DNA of 64,000 nucleotides, taken from contig JAYJMM010000066.1 in NCBI GenBank assembly GCA_037349105.1, positions 124,001 to 188,000 of the forward strand. Reading direction: 5' to 3'. How positions within the stretch are numbered: the stretch's first letter is position 1; every line of letters begins with the position of its first letter. Position numbers and translations under genes: made by a program. Below the pieces are notes generated by a model. That model did no database searches, was not told the DNA's origin, and saw only the letters and a list, made by a program, of their open reading frames with translations. This DNA is from Limnomonas spitsbergensis (taxonomy: Eukaryota; Chlorophyta; Chlorophyceae; Chlamydomonadales). This document shows, piece by piece, positions 36,514 to 47,800 of this stretch.

Positions 36514-39500
36514 ATGGCGACGATGGCCTCGAGGAGTGCCTTATCGGCGGTCCTTCTCCAGGAAGCCTCTCTCTCAAGAATAATTTCTGATTTCACCGCG
36601 GGCACTCCCCCCGTAGACGCCGTGGTGAGCCTCTACCACTACAGGCACATCGCCACCTTGACTCCAAAATCGGCAGAGCCGTCAACATCCGCGTGGCGAG
36701 GGCCTCCCAAGGTGAAACCAATGCCGCGGGTGATAAATCACAGGACGAAGAAAGAGGCTCGCGATGCCTACACCATGGCCGAACCGGTTCTACACAGCCC
36801 GATGCACGCCCTCGAGGAGCAGCGGGCCCGACTCGCCCCACCTGGCAACCTTGGCTCCTCCCAACATACTTCCTCCTTGTACGATGACGAGCCATTGATC
36901 AAAGAGTTGGCACAAACTGGCCAACTGAACCCTGGTCGAGTCGAACTGGTACGCCTTCTGCGTCGCCATAACTACAGCCTGCCCGGTATCGTTGGGCAGA
37001 ACGTGGAGGCGCAGGTGCTACGAGTAGGGGTGGACACAATCTTCGTGGACCCTGGCTTCTACGGCATCAGGTGGGGGCTATTGGGAAGCCATGTGGTAGA
37101 GCCATGAGGCATGCATGTGCATGAGAAATTGGAGGGTTTCTTGGTTGCATGGTGGAGGCGAGGATATCCTTGACTGATTTGATAGGGCATCCTTGGTTGC
37201 AGGGAGGTATTCACTGTTGCATGGGAGAGGAGAGGGAATTCTTGTTTGCATGGGCCTCGTTGGTTGTATTGGCACAGGTAGGGCATCCTTGGTTGCATGG
37301 ACGAGGATTGCTTCCTGATCTGTCCTGGAGGCACTGGCCACTGGATGTCAGGGTGGCCAGACAGGTTAAGGGATTGCTGGTCCTTTTAAGCTACCGGCAC
37401 TGGCCTGCATCGAGATGTCTTAACACCAAAGGCCTTGACGACTGAAGTGGGCGGCATCCGGGCCGCAGCGACTGGAGGGGTGCATCAAAACGTCTTGAGA
37501 CGTCTGCTAAACTCATGAGGATGTTTAGCCTCTGCCTCAACTGCTACACCCAAACATATGTAATATAAAAATTGACGAGACCTGTATCCTGTGAGGCGAA
37601 GTTGAAAAAACCAGCTAAACATGAAAATGTCGGCCAGCTCTTTCTGATCACGTCCCTCCATACTGTGTGCTGTCTATTTTTGTCATGTGCCCCTAATAGG
37701 GAGCTATCCAGTGTATGTTAATTGACCCGTCCTGTCTCTTGCCTCCTTGCAGCGAGGTTCCTCGATCCGAGGTGGCAATATCTCAGCTGTGCACGCCCGA
37801 TGGGAAGCTGCCTGAGGGTCGTGTGTCGTCCAGCGACGTGCGCGTGGGGGACCGGATCTCCGTCAAGGTGGAATCTCTGTACTCACCCTACGGGGACATG
37901 CAGGTGAACAGGAGGGGACAGGGGAGCACCAGCGGAGGGAGGGACAACTGGTTTGAAAAATAAACAGTGCAGGGACCAATTCTCAAGTGACTGGCTGGTC
38001 AATGGTCATGCTGGGGATTAGAGACTTGTTGATGCTAAGTACAGGTTGGTGCAGTAGGTGACAGTGACAATCATTATTTATTTGTACCTTGATTACCGGT
38101 ATACTTGTCCTTTTGATAGATTCTCTGTCTGAGAATGTTTTCTCCTTGTTCAATACATCAGGGGCACCCTGGCTAGGGATGAGAAGCACTCTCAGCTCTG
38201 CCACCTTTTTAGCTGCCTTTGATGTGATCCTTCTCCTCTCGCCCCTGCCTCACTGTCGCCTCCATGTGAGGTCGAAAGCTTTACAGACAGCCGAATTCCT
38301 ATTAGCCGCTTAGGAACATACGTTTCCGGTATACAATTATGTATTACCGAAAAACTGGGTAGACTTCGCTCAAATTTAATTAATGATTGGGGTGCGTGGA
38401 CCTGGCTAATATTAATTCAAAATTGGTGCTGCGCGGAGTGTCAGCCTGGTGAAATTAGTATTATCATACCTGATGCGCGGCGTTACATAAAATGATCTGC
38501 ACATTTGTTGCCGCTGCGCGGCCATTTTGAAACTGTTTTTGGCTGCGCGACGAAATTTTAAAGTATGTTTTGGGGGGGAGCGTGGACCTTATCTGGTTTT
38601 ATGGTATTTAGTTATTTTTGCTAGCATTTTTGTATGCTAGGTTCAAGCTGTTGCATAATTCAGCAAAAGGAGCACGTTTATTCATTGCAGTGAGTGCTAA
38701 AACCATGTGATTTGTCTAGCTGTCCTGCAGTTTTTTTTTTTTCAAAATATGCAATTAATTAAAAAAAGCCTGGGGTGTGAAAAAGTGTGGACGGCGCGGC
38801 GAAGCCGCGCGGGGGGGGTGCGGGGGGGTCCCCCCCCCGCCTGGGGGTCCGGGGGCCAGCGGCCCCCGGTGGGGGTTTGGGGGCGAAGCCCCCAAAGTTC
38901 AGAAACAATGTGTGGTTTCAACTCGAGATTCTTATCCCAAATCTGTTGTAATTTAACTGTGTTAGTCCAATCAGTCAATGTTATGAGTACCGATATTCAA
39001 GTCAAAAACTCCGTAACTAGCCTCAAAGGCACTCAAGCCTACAAACTGAAAATTAAGTCGGAAGTCAATATCAGGAAAGGCGGCAAAACTAATATTCATG
39101 AGAGGCAAGTTCTGGCCAAGTCAGGGAGTTCCCAATATGCAGCTATACCGTATGCAGATAATCACTGACTACCTAGACTGGTAGCGCCCCCTCTTTGTGG
39201 CTGCATCCTCCCAGTGCTGAACGGCCTCGGCAAAGGGAAAGGTGGCCAAACTAAGTGTGCCACACAGGAACAGCCGCAGTGCATCCCAGCCTTGCCCCCC
39301 GTGTTGGCTCCGATGCCGGTCCGAGGAGCTGCTGGCCGCGCCTCTACCGCCGGTGGCCCTGCCTCTCCCGGCCCAACCGCTGGTGGCCCTGCCTCTCCCG
39401 GCCCAACCGCTGATGGTCCTGCCTCTCCCGGCCCAACCGCTGATTGCCCTGCCTCTCCCGCCGGCTCAACAGCTGATGGCCCATGCCTTGCTGCAATCTT

Positions 39501-40783
39501 TGGAATCCCCCTAGGGCGCCCAGGCTTTTTCACCCCATGCCCATGTCTATGAAGAAGTACGGGTTGTGACTGATGGCCGGAAAGAAAGCTGAGAATGCCT
39601 GCTTGGCGAGGAGAAGTGGCCCTCGAGAGATCGATTTCATCATTTCGACGCTTCACGGGCCGCCCAGAATGACTAGAATTAGAAGATGATGTAGACATAT
39701 TTAGCGATTCACGCGAGTCGATAGTGTTTCGATGATGCGGAGATAAAAGCGGTGCCGAACAGCGATTGTGAGCGACTCCGGAGCGAGCTACAGGCGTACA
39801 GCCGCTGCGCAGCTGCGAAAAGCCCCTGGGCCAATGTTTCAGTCAGGCTTTTTTCCTCAAAATATAATTAATAAAAAAAAGCCCAATTATCGCCTGAGGC
39901 CATTTATCGCCCAAAAAAAAAACACTGCTGTCCTGTCTGCTGAGGTTTCGCGAGGGGCTTCGAAACAGTTACTTGTTACTTTTGTTCCTGAGCCCTGTTT
40001 GAATTCCTTTTTTACCCCACACATGTGTGAAGTTGTGGTCTGCAGATGTATGCCACTTATATTGAACTGACGATACTCACCTCATGTGTGAAGTGCTGCT
40101 CCACACTATCCCTACGTGCTGCTCTGCAGATTGGCACAGTCCCAATAGATAATTCGCTGTCCCTGAGCAGCGTGTGGCGTGAGCTGGCTGAGGCGCGTGA
40201 GCTCAAGAGGCCTGTCTCAGGCCGAGTGCTTAACGCCTGCACGGTAAGCTAGGACGCGGTCCACTTGTACCCTATCCTGGACCTACCCTATCCTGGACTT
40301 ACCTGCCCCCCCCCCCCCCACTATGCTGCCGAGACTAGACTCCCAGGGCGTCCCCCCAGGGATGTTCCCTTAAGCCACACCTACCTGATATCCCCCTTGC
40401 CCCCCCACCCTTCAGGGTATGGCAGGATCACTCCGGACAAGACCCGTTGGGTTGCTGGGCCATACCAAAACCCCATGGACCGTACCTTACTATTATTAGA
40501 TTTCGACCTCCCCACAACATGTGCTGGGGTGTTGAGGCATTCTAACTGTCCAGGAATGGATATCCAGCCCTGAGAATGCCCCCATGACCTCTCCGCCCCT
40601 CAGGGTGGCTATGCTGTGGGTGTTGCCGGCATCGTGGGGTTGCTGCCGTATGGACGTTTCACGATGGAGACTGCATCCCGGGTGGGCGTCCTCGGGCAGT
40701 TCATGGTGGAGGGTCTCAACGAGGACCGGCAGCTGCTGGTGCTGGCGGACGTGAAGAAGGGAGCGAGCAAGAGGCTAATTTGA
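36514..40783 (+). CDS. S1-domain RNA-binding protein, probably organellar
   Basis: Exons 36514-37070, 37753-37903, 40130-40243 and 40604-40783; phases join to 333 residues. The first 45 residues (MATMASRSALSAVLLQEASL...) are rich in Ala/Ser with few acids and could be a mitochondrial or plastid targeting region. Residues about 165-235 form a first S1-like fold: IVGQNVEAQVLRVGVDTIFV, DPGFYGISEVPRSEVAISQL, then VRVGDRISVKVESLYSPYGD. A second S1-like repeat follows from about residue 265 (LKRPVSGRVLNACTGGYAVG, IVGLLPYGRF, VGVLGQFMVEGLNEDRQLLV). S1 domains bind single-stranded RNA; the architecture suggests a bS1-like organellar ribosomal or translation-associated protein. Divergent from the SET-like gene. 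Its intron 37904-40129 is 2.2 kb and holds a transposon-like insertion. Confidence 0.78.
39162..39698 (-). pseudogene. Open frame with AT-hook, likely transposon N-terminal fragment
   Basis: 178 codons from a true ATG at 39698. The N-terminal part is Ser/Asn-rich with a basic GRPVKRRNDEIDLSRATSPR, then QAGILSFLSGH, reminiscent of the short motif that opens many BED/hAT-type transposase and nuclear proteins. GVKKPGRPRGIPK is a good AT-hook. Then come four or five copies of a 10-residue GEAGPSAVGP repeat (30-bp DNA unit). The last 40 residues look like run-on beyond a splice site or breakpoint. No catalytic domain is visible. It lies inside the S1 gene intron on the opposite strand. Function not assigned. 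Confidence 0.45.
39325..39480. repeat. 30-bp coding-frame repeat
   Basis: About four to five tandem copies of cctgcctctcccggcccaac plus cgctgatggc, the last diverged. On the minus strand the period of ten codons encodes GEAGPSAVGP-type units within the AT-hook open frame. Confidence 0.85.
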
Positions 40784-40881
40784 GGGATCAGGGAACACGA
40801 GGAGGCTGGTGTAGGCGGTCTGGGACCCTCAAGGAGTGCTGAGGGATCGTTTTGAGGGAGCTTGGTTTAGCCGAGGATTCT
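40784..40881. other. Start of S1 gene 3' region
   Basis: No gene is seen here; presumed 3' UTR of the S1-domain gene up to the small LINE insertion. Confidence 0.4.
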
Positions 40882-40972
40882 TCAATTAATTAGTCAATGA
40901 CGTTTCACCTCTTCGACCTGCTCAAGAAGGCTCGACCGCGTGGGCGCCTAACCAAAGCGTCAATTAATTAGT
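40882..40972 (-). mobile_element. 65-bp LINE 3'-end insertion with 13-bp target duplication
   Basis: The 13-mer tcaattaattagt stands at 40882-40894 and again at 40960-40972. The 65 bases between them, read on the minus strand, match the 3' terminus of the LINE at 3702-3752: ggcgcccacgcgg, then cgagc, ending aacgtcattg against aacgttattg. This is a severely 5'-truncated retrotransposition product of the same family with both target-site copies perfect, hence relatively recent. It probably lies in the S1 gene 3' flank. Confidence 0.85.
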
Positions 40973-41599
40973 GCCAGAGGCTGTCTGAAATAGGCTTCCG
41001 GCTCTCCGGCTCTTTAAGTCTCTTTGGTTTGATGCCATCGTCAACGCAGCCCCCACAGGCCTGGATTGAAAGGTAACTCCTCAATCTGGGATGCTGGGCA
41101 ACCTCTGTATTTCGAAAGGAAGCATGCAGTGCAACATCTGATGCTTTCAGTCAAACTGTGGTCCAACTATCGTTATGTTTCACTTCCATGGACGTGTAGT
41201 TCCAGCCGATGTTATTGTGGTCTATTAACATTGCTACTTCCACTGGAACTGGAAAATCAAACTTGTTTCAGATGTTCAAAGTGTACAATGCTGATCTCCA
41301 GAGATGGGGTAGGAGCCTTCATTTTGGCAGCCCCCCCCACAGAGATGGAGAACCAGAGGTAGAAGTCGCCAGGCTGATAAGGTAGGTTGAAATTATCCAG
41401 GTCAACGAATCAATCAACCCTGATTCATATGCAGCAGAGTACTGGTAGCAAAACAAGGGAACAGGGTACCAAGCGGACATGCGAGTCCCGCATGATATAC
41501 AAATCCCAGGACATCTTTTCCGGCTGCTGTTGCATGATCTACTGCATTAGGGCGTGGCTGATGTTCTACATATTCAATTACACCACAATTCTCCATGTT

Positions 41600-42340
41600 C
41601 AATAAGGCTTGGTCGAAGGCGCCCAACTGTCTGGTTTGGAAAGAAAAGGCAAGAGAGGAAAATAATCGACAAATATTACGCCCCCCCCCCCCCAAAAGGA
41701 GAAGGCAGTCCAAAGATCTGCCAGCCGTTTAGAGTCTAGCCTTGAGCTAGTCAAAAGAAAAGAGATGTGAGAGAGCAGGCTACGTCCAAAAAGAAAAAGT
41801 GCCCTTCCCCAAAAGAAAAACACTCAGATCCCCCATCCCCTCCATAAACTGGCTGTAAACAATTGGTACCACAAACTCCACAATAGCCAGTGCCTCCCAC
41901 CCACACCTGCCCCTGTTCAACTTGTGAAAGTCCGTGGCACCCTCTGGGAGGCCTGCCGAAACTCTTTCCCAGAGCGTCCTTGACGATAGGACATTGTAAG
42001 CAAATGTGCAGCGCACCGCCCTCATGCTCGCCATTCCCATTTGCTGTGCATTGCTGGCAGCAGCGCGTCTCACGTTCTTGCCCACTGCGCAGTCCTCTGG
42101 TGTCAGCCGCGCTAACCGCACCAAGCCGCATGTAAAATTTGTGCACACAAGAGCACAACCTGTTTCTTGTGCGGTTCCAGGCATGCTCCAAAACACGGCG
42201 TCGGCTGTAGGCTGTAGACAGGGGTGGTAGGCAGCTGCAGACCTGTACTTGTTAGTTGGATCCCTGGGATCTCCTTGGCCAGTGGCCTCCAGTTGTACCT
42301 GCTTGAAAGCTGCGTTCGTTGAGTGAAGCACCTCTGGTAC
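41600..42340 (-). mobile_element. LINE 3' fragment with zinc-binding C-terminus
   Basis: On the minus strand about 42187-41830 reads KFYMRLGAVSAADTRGLRSG, then CCQQCTANGNGEHEGGALHI, CLQCP, a Cys-rich LINE C-terminal region of the zf-RVT type. The frame upstream (42331 down to about 42110) continues in another phase, so the copy is frameshifted. The 3' tail near 41610-41660 (ttgggcgcc in minus orientation) matches the other copies at 2172-2230 and 3700-3750. The RT domain is missing. Same family as the elements at 2-3.7 kb. Confidence 0.75.
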
Positions 42341-44860
42341 TAATAGCGGCTGTAAGGCAGATATTTTCTAACACAGTTTTGGGATAGCTGCTCCGCTCCA
42401 ACTCCTCCAATGCCTCCATCATTTCAATGCAACATGTGCACGCTAGTGGTATAGCGTGTGATACGATCATGGAGACCCGAACAAACGACCGAACCATAAT
42501 GCCACGCCGAGATATTCACACCAGGCATAAATTCTGTAATGCAGAAGTACTCGGGCGGATCGCGAACAATGAGCATGGGGGAAGTTGGGGCTCAGCTTGC
42601 ACTGGAGATAAAGCTAATACCCTTGGTATGAACTTCAAGACTTTGAGGATCTAGGCCCTGGCCCAGTCAGAAAAAGCATTTCCCTTCCGACAAGCCTCTC
42701 CAGTCAGTCACAATCATCCAAGGACCGCACCAGCAATATCCTGCATTCCTGCCCGACCTGTCCGTTCCCTTACTAATGTGCAGCTTTGCACTCATGCCAT
42801 GCCCGATTCCCCCAACTCACGGGCTGGCATATCTACACTTGCCTTGAGGACAACTGGCACAAAGTGTCTCACTTGCACTACTGATGACGCAGCTGAGCCA
42901 TGCAGACTTGCCCTTCTGTCTACTGTAAGAGGTAATGCTGGTGTACTGCCCACTGTTTTTGTCTGCCCACGGTTGGTCAAGTGTGTTTCTTCAACTCATT
43001 GTGCACACTTATTGCATGGGGGAATGGTCAAGTGGTAAAACACAACCAGTGGCAAGTATCCATATCACATGGTATGGGGATCGCATCCGCCTGCCGATCC
43101 TGCCTCTCCCCCTGCCTAGGGCCCAAGTGTCCAAGATCCCGCCCCATCACATAGGACCATCAATCTCAGTCGACAAGCAACTGAAGTATGCCCATCGGGT
43201 ACCTGGATGACTATGCCGTGTCTGCTGGTGACGTACTGACGACATGCCTACGGTGACGACGGGGGTGTTCAATCGCCACCTCCTGTGTAGCTAACACATA
43301 CTCGAGTCTCTCCTACAATCTTGCAGTGTTAGCGGGTGAAGTGGGTAACTGGGTACCCCTGGGACTGAGTGTACAGGATCAGTGCATGGGATCAGCTCAT
43401 CAGCTGATGGGGTCATGGTGGGAAATTGCAACAATACCATAATTCCCAAGCTTGCATGGGTACCGTAGACTTTATTTGCCTCCGCGAACGCCCAGAAAAA
43501 TGTATTGTTCATTAATCGGAATATGCAGAAAACACGTTGTCGTAAGGCGCTCGGGCCTAAATCAATACTTTTGTAAGCCGCGCACTGCACTGGGCAACTG
43601 CCCCTAACCCCACCGAACGGTCCTCAAACTTGGGTTGCGCGGTACCGTTGTTACATCTGGTAAACTGGTCGCGGTGCAGATATTGCGTGTGCATCTGTAC
43701 GGTGCCGGTGTGTGGACAAGGTGTGACGCGCGTGCTCGCGCGCGCACAAGCAATCGTTTAATATTGCGTGATAAGCCGCAAATGCGTCTATGAGTTAATT
43801 GTTAAAGTATTTATTAAGCTGCGAAGGCAAATTAACATAAATTTCTTGCGGAGGCAAAGCGTGTCTGCGGAATGCAAACTTCTTGGGTACCGGTAATGGT
43901 GCAGAAGTAGTGACCACGCACGTAGTTTAAGCATGATAAAAAACATGTTTCTGAACATGGCCACCACGGGTCCCATACCGGTAAGGTGATCCCAGCCATG
44001 GCTGGGACTTAGGATTGTTGCTGGGATCAAGATCATGTGCGGCAGTGTGATTGCATGCGCAGGTTCCCCATGACCACCCAGGATCAGCACGGGACTCAGG
44101 TACTTCTGCGGAGTGCTTTGTTAGCCGGTGAAGAGGAATATAAACAAAAAGAAAGAGTTTACCGAGCCCCTCGTGCCTCTGTAAAATGCATGATAAAGAA
44201 GAAGCCCACGCAAGCTCACGCTGTATGTATGTCGAGGCGGTGATGCCAAGTAGTTTGCATTGGGCTGTAGCTACAGATGGTAGCTACTAGGCAATAGGCA
44301 TGCACCTAGGCACAAAGCAAAATCATCATACATTACCGGGTATCGACCGGGTATGACAAGGGCGCCAACGATGGCTTCCGGGCACGTGTGGAACGTGCGA
44401 TCGTGATTTGACAGCACGCCTCTTCAGCCTTTCTTCCGGACACAAGTGAGATTTTTGGGCCCTGCTGGTTAGATGCAGATTCGTCTCCGATACCTATTTT
44501 CCGGGAACGGCATCCTCCTGATGCACATATCACATATGCTGTAAGGGGATGTCATTCTCTGCAATGATCCCATTTGTGCGGCTCTGGTGACCCGTGCATA
44601 ACCACTCGAATAATGTGAGGTATATATGTACAGCATCAAGTACCGGTTTCAACGACTGCCCGTCTATTTGATTCATCATCATCGCAATATTCCTGTTCGT
44701 TACGCACATTTGACAGCTCTAACACGTTCTGAAACAGACAAAAACCCAGTGTTTCAGCAATACTTGTCATCATTGAGCCCGGCAAATTTCTGTCGAGCGA
44801 GCGAGCGGTGAATCTGTCCGATCACACACAGTATTCAGGGTGCAGGCAAACGGGCTTGTC
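42341..44860. other. Gene-poor stretch upstream of the nuclease gene
   Basis: About 2.5 kb without a recognisable gene. The longest open frames are about 100 codons and show no domain. TACCGGT-type words recur (43880-43980, 44330-44350, 44640), and an alternating cgcg/gcgc tract sits at 43725-43745. The right end should contain the promoter and 5' UTR of the nuclease gene starting at 44861. Confidence 0.5.
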
Positions 44861-47800
44861 ATGATGTCCAGTATTGCAAAAACGTGTCTTACAATCATGC
44901 TATGTGCGACGTCGACACATGGGAGGGTCCTGTCCCAGACCACCGAGGTGCGCTATTGACACCCGGGCAGACGACTATTATACCGTGCATGCATGTGGAT
45001 GAGTAATTTCAAGTTTTTGATTGATGCACGACTGAAGCAGTCACATCCATTGCAATCAAGTAGATCGGATCCGCCGTCCCATTCATCCCTTCCAAGCTGA
45101 TCGAACCCGTCACGTGCATGCATGATGATGCATCCCGTTTAACTTCCACCGATCGAACGCATGAAGCCCTTCATTCATTCGTGTCCCTCCCGATTAACAG
45201 GCGACCTCGCAGTGGGCCTCTGCGAACGTGTTCGTCAACGAGTTTCGTGAGTTGATTGGCGAGGCTTAGAACCGTTGCCTGCAAGAGAATATCCACAGAA
45301 AATGAAGCATACTTTACCATGCGCCCCACCCCTGCCTGCATGCACCATGCGGTAGCTTGCTCTATGATTTGTCATCTGGGATTCTGCGAAGTGTTGCCTC
45401 GCGAATGAACTTACCGGGAAATCACACTTTCATCTGCGAATCACACCCTGCAGCAGATCATTCAGGCTGTACGAACCGGTGTAATAACTGTCAATTCTTT
45501 TGCGGTTTGTGCAGACTACGACAACGTCGGCGCTGATGAAGGGGAGGCTGTCGAAATCTTTGGCCCCGCGGGCACAAGCTTGGCGGGCTGGACATTGACA
45601 CTGTGGGTTGACGTCGCGTTCACAGTATTCGATGATCCACACAGCTCGTCATGATCTAAGATCGCATCTGGTCATGATCCCTATCCATTACCATCCCGTT
45701 CCCTGCATGCATGCCTGTTTATCATCTCTCAGCTCCATGCTCCCCTGAACAGTCGTCCCTCAAATATGTTCTCCTCTGTAGACTATGCGGTGTACACTAC
45801 GTGAAGAGGGGCCGTCAGGGGTTACATGCTACTCCACTCCCTCCCCTCTTCATGGCATTGCATGCCTCTAAAGACCGCACCATGCCCTCCCCCATGCACG
45901 TCGGGTTGCACAGGTACAATGGGAACAACCAAGCGCTATACAGCTCTATTGCTCTAGAAGGAACCATCCAGGCTCAGGCGTCTACTAACTTCGGTGTTGC
46001 TGTCTTCGCCACCGTGGGCCTTCAAAACGGGTCCCCAGATGGCCTGTCCCTCTCCAACAAAGACGGGAATCTGGTGCGCACCTTGATTGCTGAACAGCAC
46101 AACCTGATAAAAACATGTAGTTATCTGTTATTGCCATGTCCTCATTTGGTGCTGGTAGGGTCATGTAGTGCCCTGTAGGGTCATGGGCTCATGGCAGCGA
46201 CCGGTGGGTTGTGGTCTTCACATTGTTTGTGTCACGAATTAGTGATGTATGGTTGTGTGCACACCGTGGCAAATGGTCCAGGACTCCAGGACAGCGCATT
46301 TGTGTGGTCTTGAAGTCAAATGTAAAGAGAGGATGAAGTGTTCACTAAGACATGATGCGTGCATGAGGGCTAAGGGTTGAGCGAGGTCACATCCCTGCAG
46401 ATTTGTGGCTGGAGTGGGATCTGGATCTGGATATCATTGGGCAGATCTTACAGATCTAGTCCATAGTCTTTCTGTTGCCCACATCTTGATCCTGATCAGT
46501 TTTACCGAGATGGGTGCTCGGGCCACCCTCGGCTGTGCCCACTTCAGGCCCCCAATCCGGACCATGGCCCTCGGCATGATATCCAAGCTGCGTGCCTGGC
46601 CACACCTGGGGCCTCCTACATCCAGAGCTCAGAACAAAGCTGTCACGTACCTGCCCTCTCAAATCAAACCTTTCTCAATCCTTGCTGGCAGGTCATGTTC
46701 ATCTGCTACGAAGGGACCTTTGTCGCCAGTGATGGACCTGCCATGGGAATCATGTGCGAGGATGTGGGTGTGGAGGAGGGTGCCGCAACAACAGTGGGGT
46801 CATCTCTGCAGCTGGTCAACGTGGCCGCAGGAGGTGTGTCCAGCCATCCTACTGGTGGGGCCATCCCCCTATCTAGGGTTCAGTGCGTGCCCCTCACAAA
46901 ACTAGGCTACAGCTTGGTGCCCGGCCGTTTCATAAGATGGTTTTGGAAAAGCCGGGATTTCTGCAGTCCGGTTATGGAGGGGGAATGCGACAGTATTATT
47001 CATCCAGTGAGGCGTTGAGGGGAGTGTTGTCAGTTCGACAAAGGCCCGGGTTCAAAACATGATGACGGAGGAATGTTTGCCTGCTGCTATCATGAGCCAG
47101 TCAGGGCGCTTTCCTGTCTGCTGTCTGCTGTCGGCCAATCAATCAAACACAGGTTTCATTTGTCTGTGTGCCCTCCTGCTGATGAACCGCAGCTCATCTG
47201 CTGCCACAATCCTGCTGATTTGGTTGTATATGCCTGCCTGCCTCACATTACTCAGGCTGCACTTATGGGGCCTTCAAATGGGCACTTGAGTCAATGAATA
47301 CGTTCGCAACAATCAACAATATGCAAACTGCGAGCGGAACATGGTGGGTGGCAGGAAGGTGTTGGGAAGGGGGTGGTAGGTGTGGAAGCGACAGGCAGTG
47401 AGCCAGTACTGCTGCAACAGTTCAGAAGAGGCAACTGCATACAGGGCAGTGGAGTCCAATATGCACGTACAAAATACCGTGATAGATACCCAGCCCTTGG
47501 TATGTGAGGATGGTGGGGGCAGAACGCCAGTTGAGACACAGCGGCCGTGATCAGGGGTTGGCGCTATTAGCCAGCAGCAAGGGGGTGAGCAGTGAGCTAA
47601 TATGATGTAACTGTTCCTGTGTTGTTCCCGCAGGCTCTCAGCAGTCAGGGGCAATGAAGCAGCCTACAGACCCTCCCCACAACCCTGGCCTAAAACAGCA
47701 AGGGCTGAAGGACCCTTGCGACAAAGCGTACCCTGGACTGGCAAATCTTAACCTGAGCCCTAACCCTGTACCGTTTGCTTTTGCTAGGACTTAAGAAGGT

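Larger units (their letters stand above)
38370..39900 (-). mobile_element. Probable transposon-derived insertion in S1 gene intron
   Basis: A block unlike its surroundings. At 38790-38905 lies a dense run of GC-rich hairpins (ggcgcggcgaagccgcgc; ggggcgaagcccc). Similar AT-rich strings sit at 38741-38768 and 39857-39885 (caaaatat...attaa...aaaaaaagcc). Several gctgcgcg words occur around 38430-38560 and 39800. Between them is a minus-strand open frame at 39162-39698. No clean terminal inverted repeat or target duplication was found, so the borders are approximate. Confidence 0.5.

Noticed and set aside
43010..43085. tRNA-like string (gggggaatggtcaagtggtaaaac)
   Set aside because: The start resembles a D arm, but no acceptor stem pairing or T arm at the right spacing could be found.
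47010..47065. T-arm-like gggttcaaaac
   Set aside because: No matching anticodon arm or acceptor stem; perhaps a SINE scrap, not supportable.
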